From RYN-133 sp963785425 (GTDB lineage Bacteria > Actinomycetota > Actinomycetes > Mycobacteriales > Jatrophihabitantaceae): DNA of 64,000 nucleotides. A model generated the notes under the pieces. That model worked only from the letters and a program-made list of their open reading frames with translations. It made no database searches and was not told where the DNA came from. A program made the position numbers and the translations under genes. The DNA lies in assembly GCA_963785425.1 (NCBI GenBank), contig CAWAVG010000002.1, positions 868,001-932,000 of the forward strand, given 5' to 3'. The first letter of the stretch is position 1. Each line of letters opens with the position of its first letter. Below are positions 58,502 to 64,000 of this stretch, piece after piece.

Positions 58502-59383
58502 ATGACCGAGAAGTACGGGAGCGGCTGGCCAGACCTGACCGACCCGATCGTCGTCGCGGCGTTCGAGGGTTGGAACGACGCCGGGGATGCCGCGACGGGC
58601 GCGGTCGAACATCTCGAACTCGTCTGGGACGCGCAGCCGCTCACTGAGATCGACCCGGACGACTACTACGACTTCCAGGTCAACCGTCCGATGGTGTCGC
58701 TCGTCGACGGCGTCAGCCGCCGGATCGCGTGGCCCACGACGCGCCTCTCGTACTGCCGACCGCCCGGTGCCGACTTCGATCTCGTGCTCATCCGTGGCAT
58801 CGAGCCGAACATGCGCTGGCGCGGGTTCTGTCGTGAGCTGCTCGGCCTGATCCAGGACTTCGACGCGCACACCGTCGTCACCCTCGGCGCGTTGCTGTCC
58901 GACACGCCGCACACCCGCCCGACGCAGGTCACCGGCACCTCTTACGACCTCGAGTCGGCGACCCGGTACGGCTTGGAGAAGTCGCGGTACGAGGGACCGA
59001 CCGGCATCGTCGGAGTGCTACAGGACGCGTGCGTGGCGACCGGCATTCCCGCGGTGTCGTTCTGGGCCGGCGTGCCGCATTACGTGTCCCAACCGCCCAA
59101 CCCTAAGGCGACGCTGGCCCTGCTGCACGCCGTCGAAGAGGTGCTGGACCTGCCGGTGCCGCTCGCCGAGTTGCCGCAACAGGCCGACGAGTGGCAGAAG
59201 CTCGTGGACGAGATGGCCGCCGAGGACGACGAGGTCACCGAGTACATCCGCAATCTGGAGGAGCGCGACGACGAGATCGACGAGTCAGAATTGCGCCAGG
59301 CCTCCGGCGACGCGATCGCGCGCGAGTTCGAGCGTTACCTGCGCCGCAGGGACCGCGGCGGCGGCCACGCGGGGCGCGGCTGA
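58502..59383 (+). CDS. PAC2 family protein (proteasome assembly chaperone-like)
   Basis: A 293-residue PAC2-domain protein. IVVAAFEGWNDAGDAATGAVEHL is the conserved N-terminus, followed by DYYDFQVNRPMVSLVDG, VLIRGIEPNMRWRGFC and VVTLGALLSDTPHTRP. The last 60 residues form an acidic coiled coil (EMAAEDDEVTEYIRNLEERDDEIDE). Eukaryotic PAC2 helps assemble the proteasome alpha ring; actinobacterial PAC2 proteins co-occur with the proteasome, but their exact role is not established. In this window it is about 14 kb from mpa, in the same neighbourhood. It is divergent from metH, as in mycobacteria. The ATG at 58502 is leaderless by the TAGGCT rule. Confidence 0.93.
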   Translation: MTEKYGSGWPDLTDPIVVAAFEGWNDAGDAATGAVEHLELVWDAQPLTEIDPDDYYDFQVNRPMVSLVDGVSRRIAWPTTRLSYCRPPGADFDLVLIRGIEPNMRWRGFCRELLGLIQDFDAHTVVTLGALLSDTPHTRPTQVTGTSYDLESATRYGLEKSRYEGPTGIVGVLQDACVATGIPAVSFWAGVPHYVSQPPNPKATLALLHAVEEVLDLPVPLAELPQQADEWQKLVDEMAAEDDEVTEYIRNLEERDDEIDESELRQASGDAIAREFERYLRRRDRGGGHAGRG

Positions 59384-59407
59384 CCGATCGACGGGCCGGC
59401 GCGAAGG

Positions 59408-60631
59408 CTAGAGGGCGACGCCGAGCAGCGCGTCGACGGTGTCGCGCACCACACCCGGGCTGTCAGTATCGCCGTCTCCGCCGGCGGCCGACTCCACCCA
59501 CCGGTCGACCGCCGCGATCGCTCCCTGCGTGTCGAGGTCGTCGGCCAGCCGGGCCCGCACCTCGGCGAGCACGGCGGAAGCCGGCGGACCCTCGACGCGC
59601 GCCACGGCCTCGCGCCAGCGCCCGAGACGTGCCTGCGCCGCGGGCAGCCGCCCGCCCGTCCACTCGCGGTCTTCGCGGTAGTGGCCGTCGAGCAACGCGA
59701 GCCGCATCGCCATCGGGTCGACGCCGGCGCCGCGCAGCTTCGACACCAGCACCAGGTTGCCGCGTGACTTGCTCATCTTCTCGCCGTCGAGCCCGATCAT
59801 CCCGGCGTGCACGTAGTGGCGCGCGAAGGGATGCGTGCCGTTGAGCGCTTCGGCATGCGCGGCAGAGTTCTCGTGGTGCGGGAAGATGAGATCGGAACCG
59901 CCGCCCTGGACGTCGAATCCCATCCCGAGCCGGTTCACGGCGATCACGGAGCACTCGATGTGCCATCCGGGCCGGCCCTTGCCCAGCGGGGTGTCCCAGA
60001 ACGGCTCGCCCCAGCGGTGGCCCTGCCACAGCAGGGCGTCGAGTGGATCACGCTTGCCGCTGTGGTTCGGGTCGCCGCCGCGCTCGGCGAACAGGCGCAG
60101 CATCGTCTCGCGGTCGTAGTTCGACTCGTCGCCGAAGCGCCCGGTGACGCTGCAGTCGAAGTAGATGTCGTCGCCGACCCGGTAGGCGGCGCCGTCGTCG
60201 AGCAGGGCCTCGATCGCGACGGTGATCTCCGGGACGGCCTCGACCGCGCCGATCAATTCGTCGGGCGGCAGCACCCGCAGTGCGGTCATGTCGTTGCGGT
60301 AGAGCTCGATCTCGCGCGCCGCCAGTTCCACCCAGCTCTCGCCGGTGTGGGCGGCGCGCTCGAGCAGCGGGTCGTCGACGTCGGTGACGTTCTGCACGTA
60401 CCGCACGGTGTGTCCGGCGTCGCGCCAGACGCGAAGGACGAGATCGAACGCCAGGTAGGTGGCCGCGTGCCCGAGATGCGTCGCGTCGTACGGCGTGATC
60501 CCGCACACGTACATCCGCGCGACGTCGTCCGGCGCGGTGGCCCGAACCCCCGCAGTCGCGGTGTCGTAGAGGTGCAGTGGCTCACCGCGTCCCGGCAGGG
60601 ACGGGATCTCGCAGGTGGGCCACGCATCCAT
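59408..60631 (-). CDS. mshC: Cysteine:1D-myo-inositol 2-amino-2-deoxy-glucopyranoside ligase MshC
   Basis: A 407-residue MshC, a class I cysteinyl-tRNA-synthetase-like ligase. CGITPYDATHLGHAATY holds the zinc-ligand Cys and HIGH motif (HLGH). The second zinc site is in GWHIECSVIA, and EKMSKSRGN is the KMSKS loop. The anticodon-binding domain of CysRS is absent and the size is that of MshC (about 410). It joins cysteine to GlcN-Ins with ATP in the third-last step of mycothiol synthesis. The ATG at 60631 lies 6 bases after TACCGT. The gene is divergent from the SRPBCC gene and follows PAC2 on the opposite strand. Confidence 0.96.
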   Translation of the reverse strand: MDAWPTCEIPSLPGRGEPLHLYDTATAGVRATAPDDVARMYVCGITPYDATHLGHAATYLAFDLVLRVWRDAGHTVRYVQNVTDVDDPLLERAAHTGESWVELAAREIELYRNDMTALRVLPPDELIGAVEAVPEITVAIEALLDDGAAYRVGDDIYFDCSVTGRFGDESNYDRETMLRLFAERGGDPNHSGKRDPLDALLWQGHRWGEPFWDTPLGKGRPGWHIECSVIAVNRLGMGFDVQGGGSDLIFPHHENSAAHAEALNGTHPFARHYVHAGMIGLDGEKMSKSRGNLVLVSKLRGAGVDPMAMRLALLDGHYREDREWTGGRLPAAQARLGRWREAVARVEGPPASAVLAEVRARLADDLDTQGAIAAVDRWVESAAGGDGDTDSPGVVRDTVDALLGVAL

Positions 60632-60637
60632 ACCTGC

Positions 60638-60643
60638 ACGGTA
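60638..60643 (-). promoter_or_regulatory. -10 element TACCGT for mshC
   Basis: TACCGT on the reverse strand ends 6 bases before ATG 60631, in leaderless position. Confidence 0.5.
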
Positions 60644-60661
60644 TCCGGCAAGGTGTCGGGC

Positions 60662-61099
60662 ATGTCTGCATACCTCGTGACCGAGAGCAAGGTCATCGCC
60701 GCCGACCCGCAAACGCTGTTCGACATCGTGGCCGACCCCTCCCGCCATCCCGAACTGGACGGGTCCGGCTCGGTGCTCGAGTCACGGCCGGGCGGCCCGC
60801 CGCGGTTGTCGAAGGGCGCCAAGTTCGGCATGGACATGAAGCTGGGTGCGCCGTACAAGATCACGAACACCGTCGTCGAGTTCGACGAGCCGACGCGCAT
60901 CGCGTGGCGGCATTTCAACGGGCACGTCTGGCGCTACACCTTCGAGCCGGCCGACGAGGGAACGCGCGTGACGGAGGAATGGGACGCCCGTCCCGCCAAG
61001 AACCGGTTCGTGCTGAAGCTGATGGGGTTCCCGCAGCGTAACCGGGCGGGCATCAAGGCCTCGCTCGACAACCTGGCCCGGCTCGCCACCGCTACATAG
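60662..61099 (+). CDS. SRPBCC family protein (polyketide cyclase/START-like)
   Basis: A 145-residue protein with the helix-grip fold pattern: MSAYLVTESKVIAADPQTLFDIVADPSRHPEL (the usual SRPBCC opening, here about residues 1-32, cited by its two ends), then LGAPYKITNTVVEFDEPTRIAWRHF and YTFEPADEGTRVTEEWD. The C-terminal helix ends KASLDNLARLA. Such proteins bind hydrophobic ligands; nothing identifies the ligand. The ATG at 60662 follows AAGGTG. It is located between mshC and the SCO1664-like gene and overlaps the end of the latter by 8 bases on the opposite strand. Confidence 0.85.
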   Translation: MSAYLVTESKVIAADPQTLFDIVADPSRHPELDGSGSVLESRPGGPPRLSKGAKFGMDMKLGAPYKITNTVVEFDEPTRIAWRHFNGHVWRYTFEPADEGTRVTEEWDARPAKNRFVLKLMGFPQRNRAGIKASLDNLARLATAT

Positions 61100-61844
61100 G
61101 GGGCCACGGGACGGCCGGCCAGTCGTCGCTCGGTTCGGGGTGACGCCGGGTCGACAGCAGTCGGTCGACCCGCGCGCGCGTGCGGCGCACCTCGGTCGTC
61201 GTGAGCAGCTCGGCGAGGGTCTCGCCCAGCGCGCCGTCGAGTTCGCGCCGCAGGCGTCGCAGCACGTCCTGCGCGTCGTCGGGCAACGTGCGCCCCGCCC
61301 ACTGCCACAGCACGGTGCGCAGTTTGTCCTCGGTGTGGAAGCTCACGCCGTGGTCGACTCCGTAGACGTGTCCACGCGCCGTCGGCAGCAGGTGACCGCC
61401 CTTCCGGTCGGCGTTGTTGATCACGGCGTCGAAGATGGTGACGCGCCGGACGGCGTCGTTGTCGCGTCCGCGGATCAGCCTGACGAGGTCGACGCTCTCG
61501 TCGGTGTCGATCCAGAGCTGCACCATGCCCGGCCCTGCGGGCCCGACGCGGTAGACGGTCGGCGGCACGACGTCCCAGCCCGTCGCGGCGGACACCGCAT
61601 AGGCGGCGACCTCGCGCTCGGCCAGCGTGCCGTCGGGGAAGTCCCACAGCGGGCGCTCCCCCGCGACCGGCTTGTACACGCACGCAGCGGTCGTCCCGTT
61701 GCCGGTGACCGCGCAGTAGAGCGTGGCGTTGGACGCGTCGACGAGCCTGCCCTCGATGGACAGTTCACCGCACTCGAGCAGGGCGAGCGCCTCGGGCACC
61801 GGGAGCTCGAGGGCCGCGGTGAGGTCCGGGTCGGGAGTGCTCAC
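61092..61844 (-). CDS. SCO1664-like protein with PI3/4-kinase-like fold
   Basis: A 250-residue protein of the SCO1664/DUF-type family annotated as phosphatidylinositol-kinase-like. CAVTGNGTTAACVYKPVAGE holds the ATP-binding Lys. VINNADRKGGHLL, like the PI-kinase catalytic loop N-x-D-R-x-x-x-N, and YGVDHGVSFH, like the metal-binding DHG motif, lie near residues 150-175. The family is conserved in actinobacteria beside DUF3090, but no activity is proven; protein or small-molecule kinase activity is plausible. The GTG at 61844 overlaps the DUF3090 stop by one base (TAGTG). It is the last gene of the uppP operon. Confidence 0.87.
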   Translation of the reverse strand: MSTPDPDLTAALELPVPEALALLECGELSIEGRLVDASNATLYCAVTGNGTTAACVYKPVAGERPLWDFPDGTLAEREVAAYAVSAATGWDVVPPTVYRVGPAGPGMVQLWIDTDESVDLVRLIRGRDNDAVRRVTIFDAVINNADRKGGHLLPTARGHVYGVDHGVSFHTEDKLRTVLWQWAGRTLPDDAQDVLRRLRRELDGALGETLAELLTTTEVRRTRARVDRLLSTRRHPEPSDDWPAVPWPPM

Positions 61845-62404
61845 TACTCGATGGTGCTTGGCCGGTGGTAACCGTTCTGGCGCGGGCAGACGTGCCCGGA
61901 CGAGTTGAGCGGCTGTCCGCACAGAGGGCACGGCGGCCGCCCGGCGGAGATCACCCGGCGCGCGCGCTCGACGAAGGCGCGGGCGTCGGACGGGACGATA
62001 CGCACGCGCAGCGCGTCCGGGCCCTCGTCGCTGTCCTCGAGCAGGGTCTGTTCGGCGGTCTCGGCATCCTCGACCGGCGCCTGCGCCTCGATCACGACCA
62101 CGCCGTCCTCGTGGTCCCAGGCAAGCCCCATCGCGCTGACGCGGAACTCCTCGTCGATCGGCAGTTCGAGCGCGCCGGTGTCGGTGCCGGACGGTTCGGC
62201 GACGGCGCCGGTGGAGGCGACGACCTCGTCGAGCAGCTGTTCGAGCCGGTCGGCGAGCACGGCCACCTGCTGCTTCTCGAGCGCGACGGACACCACCCGG
62301 GTGCCGTCGGTCGCCTGCAGGAAGAAGGTGCGATCGCCCGGCTCGCCGACGGTGCCGGCGATGAACCGGCTCGGCCGGTCGAAGACGAAGATCTGGCGGG
62401 GCAT
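61844..62404 (-). CDS. DUF3090 family protein
   Basis: A 186-residue protein of the actinobacterial DUF3090 family. It begins PRQIFVFDRPSRFIAGTVGEPGDRTFF, cited by its ends: the family signature is F-V-F-x-x-P-x-R-F-x-x-G-T-V-G. A C-terminal zinc ribbon with CPLCGQPLNSSGHVCPRQNGY (four-ligand pattern C-x2-C-x9-C plus) is the other hallmark. The function is unknown. It always lies with the SCO1664-like kinase-fold gene and a histidine phosphatase, suggesting a shared pathway. The ATG at 62404 begins the conserved signature. Confidence 0.92.
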   Translation of the reverse strand: MPRQIFVFDRPSRFIAGTVGEPGDRTFFLQATDGTRVVSVALEKQQVAVLADRLEQLLDEVVASTGAVAEPSGTDTGALELPIDEEFRVSAMGLAWDHEDGVVVIEAQAPVEDAETAEQTLLEDSDEGPDALRVRIVPSDARAFVERARRVISAGRPPCPLCGQPLNSSGHVCPRQNGYHRPSTIE

Positions 62405-62429
62405 GATGGCTTCCAGTCTACGGAAGGGA

Positions 62430-63137
62430 TCACACGTTGCCGCCGCCCGCGCCACCGCCCACCGTGGCGTCGTCGGCAGCGCTGCCGGAGCCCGTGCGGC
62501 GGCGCCGCTTCTTGGGCGGGACGAACGCCGACAGATCCGAGCCGACGTCGTTCGACCGCAGCACGTAGGGACGGGTGGCGGTGTAGCGCACCACCGACAC
62601 CGAACACGGGTCGACGACGATGCGCTGGAACTGGTCGAGGTGCAGGCCGAGGGCGTCGGCGAGGACGGCTTTGATCACGTCACCGTGGCTGCAGGCGACC
62701 CAGATCGCATCATCGGGCAGGCGGGAATCCCAGTCGCGTACGGCGGCGACCGCCCGGGCCGACACCTCGGTGAGCGACTCGCCGCCCGGGAAGCGCGCAG
62801 CCGACGGCTGGGTCTGCACGACCTTCCACATCGGGTCCTTGGCGAGGTCCTTGATCGGGCGGCCCGTCCACTCGCCGTAGTCGCACTCGATGATCCGGCG
62901 GTCCTGCTCGATCTCGCGTGCGTCCTTCTGCGCCCCGGCGATCGCCGCGGCGGTGTCGAGACAGCGGTCGAGCGGGCTCGACACGACGGTGTGCAGCGGC
63001 AGCGCCGCGATCCGTTGCGCGACCGCCGCAGCCTGCTTCTCTCCGCGCTCGTCGAGATGGAGCCCCGGGGTACGGCCGGCCAGGACCGGCCCGGTCATCG
63101 CGGTCAGTCCGTGGCGGACCAGCAACAGGGTCGACAC
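62430..63137 (-). CDS. Histidine-phosphatase-family protein (MSMEG_4193-like)
   Basis: A 235-residue phosphoglycerate-mutase-like phosphatase. LLLVRHGLTAM has the nucleophilic His (RHG) near residue 9. SSPLDRCLDTAAAIA provides the second Arg, ECDYGEW the general acid, and VACSHGDVIKAVLADALG the second His. The C-terminal tail is Lys/Arg-rich (PPKKRRRR), then Gly-rich. Mycobacterial MSMEG_4193-like enzymes are unstudied; conservation beside DUF3090 and the SCO1664-like gene suggests a phosphate ester or phosphoprotein substrate made by that kinase-like protein. The GTG at 63137 follows the uppP stop by one base. Confidence 0.9.
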   Translation of the reverse strand: MSTLLLVRHGLTAMTGPVLAGRTPGLHLDERGEKQAAAVAQRIAALPLHTVVSSPLDRCLDTAAAIAGAQKDAREIEQDRRIIECDYGEWTGRPIKDLAKDPMWKVVQTQPSAARFPGGESLTEVSARAVAAVRDWDSRLPDDAIWVACSHGDVIKAVLADALGLHLDQFQRIVVDPCSVSVVRYTATRPYVLRSNDVGSDLSAFVPPKKRRRRTGSGSAADDATVGGGAGGGNV

Positions 63138-63138
63138 G

Positions 63139-63990
63139 CTACTTCGTCGCGTTCAGCACACCGGTCGAGAGCAGCACGATCAACAGCACCCCGAGGGCGA
63201 TGCGGTAGTAGACGAAGATGAACGTGCTGTGGTTCGACAGCCATCGCAGCAGCCAGTGGATCGACGCGAGGCCGACCACGAAGGCGAACACCGCGGCCAG
63301 GCCGGTGAGCCCGAGCCCGGGGCCGCTCTTGTCGCCGACCTTGCGCGCCTCGTACAGGCCCGAGAGCACGACGGCCGGGATCGACAGCAGGAACGAGAAC
63401 CGTGCGGCCGCCTCGCGGGTCAGGCCCCGGAACAGCCCCGCGGTGATCGTGGTCCCCGACCGTGACGCGCCGGGAATCAGTGCGAGCGTCTGCGCGACGC
63501 CGACCACGATCGCGTCCGTGGTGTTGATCTGTTCCTCTTCGCGGTCGCGGGCACTGACCTTCTCGGCCGCCGCCAGCACGACGGCAAGCGCGATGAGGGT
63601 GATGGCGATGACCCAGAGGTTGCGGGCGCTCGTCTCGATCTGGTTGCTGAACACGAGCCCGAAGACGCTGATCGGGATCGTCGCGAAGATCAGGTACCAG
63701 CCGAGCTTGTACTCGAGCGAGCCGCGCACGGACTTGTCGTAGATGCCGCGGAACCAGGCGACGATGACGTGCAGCAGCTCGCGCCAGAAGTAGATGACGA
63801 TCGCCAGCGTCGTCCCTAGTTGGATCACCGCGGTGAACGCGGCGCCGGGGTCGTGCGGATGAGCCGGGTTGTAGTCGAACGTCCAGCCGAACAGCGCCGG
63901 GACGATGCGCAGGTGCGCGGTGGACGAGATCGGCAGGAACTCGGTGAGCCCCTGGACGATCCCCAGGACGATGGCCTGGAGGAAGTTCAT
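63139..63990 (-). CDS. uppP: Undecaprenyl-diphosphatase UppP/BacA
   Basis: A 283-residue membrane protein with eight predicted helices. GIVQGLTEFLPISSTAHL (residues 10-27) is the first re-entrant motif, with catalytic Glu and Ser residues; LIPGASRSGTTI is the second, with the catalytic Arg. It removes one phosphate from undecaprenyl diphosphate so the carrier can be reused for cell-wall synthesis, and it gives bacitracin tolerance. The ATG at 63990 is near the right edge of the window, so its promoter is outside. It is the first gene in the visible part of the operon with the histidine phosphatase, DUF3090 and SCO1664-like genes. Confidence 0.95.
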   Translation of the reverse strand: MNFLQAIVLGIVQGLTEFLPISSTAHLRIVPALFGWTFDYNPAHPHDPGAAFTAVIQLGTTLAIVIYFWRELLHVIVAWFRGIYDKSVRGSLEYKLGWYLIFATIPISVFGLVFSNQIETSARNLWVIAITLIALAVVLAAAEKVSARDREEEQINTTDAIVVGVAQTLALIPGASRSGTTITAGLFRGLTREAAARFSFLLSIPAVVLSGLYEARKVGDKSGPGLGLTGLAAVFAFVVGLASIHWLLRWLSNHSTFIFVYYRIALGVLLIVLLSTGVLNATK

Positions 63991-64000
63991 TCGGGCACGG

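Overview
The window is GC-rich, gene-dense chromosomal DNA from an actinobacterium (Actinomycetota). The taxonomic case rests on gene content: Mpa/ARC and Dop of the Pup-proteasome system, the mycothiol ligase MshC, a WS/DGAT acyltransferase, a KstR-type TetR regulator, F420/PPOX-type flavoproteins, DUF5999, DUF3090 and DUF6131 families, and the conserved block metH - PAC2 - mshC - SCO1664-like - DUF3090 - histidine phosphatase - uppP. I cannot name the genus from sequence alone. I see no rRNA, tRNA, CRISPR array, prophage or insertion sequence.

Layout. 1-13.5 kb: a partial DUF5999 gene, an HAD phosphatase, guaB1, a tryptophanyl-tRNA synthetase behind a complete Trp attenuator, a CDF metal transporter, a WS/DGAT acyltransferase, a decayed DUF222/HNH gene, a Ser/Thr kinase, and small housekeeping or detoxification genes (epoxide-hydrolase-like, VOC, glutathionyl-hydroquinone-reductase-like, GNAT, Smr, PIG-V-like mannosyltransferase). 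13.5-25 kb: methyltransferase, sppA, a P-loop kinase and CGNR regulator in one operon, an EamA exporter, a PUA/ASCH-like protein, a secreted amidase, PPOX and GNAT, a YCII protein with its ECF sigma factor, a hydrolase, a mini GyrA-coiled-coil protein and hsp20. 25-38 kb: VOC proteins, an NlpC/P60 cell-wall hydrolase with IPT domains, AraC and WYL regulators, DinB, ArsR with an MFS exporter, an asparaginase, kstR, and MarR with an MFS exporter. 38-64 kb: the Pup-proteasome neighbourhood (dop, mpa, ferredoxin, trmI, site-2 protease, lepB, recB-like nuclease), interrupted by crcB-crcB, an M48 protease and lemA; then a glycosyltransferase/phosphodiesterase/HAD operon, metH, PAC2, mshC, and the uppP operon.

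Working relations. Several regulators sit beside their likely targets: ArsR-MFS and MarR-MFS overlap, WYL is divergent from DinB, AraC overlaps VOC, and YCII overlaps the sigma factor. Mpa, Dop and a PAC2 protein indicate pupylation-dependent proteolysis, and Mpa keeps its proteasome-docking QYL tail, yet pup and prcBA are not next to dop. A recurring signal is TANNNT placed exactly 6-7 bases before the start codon of about twenty genes, on both strands. It implies widespread leaderless transcription and helps fix starts.

Caution. At least thirteen one-base frameshifts interrupt otherwise well-conserved genes (kinase, DUF222, PIG-V, sppA, sigma factor, crcB1, M48 protease). Most look like uncorrected sequence indels rather than true decay.
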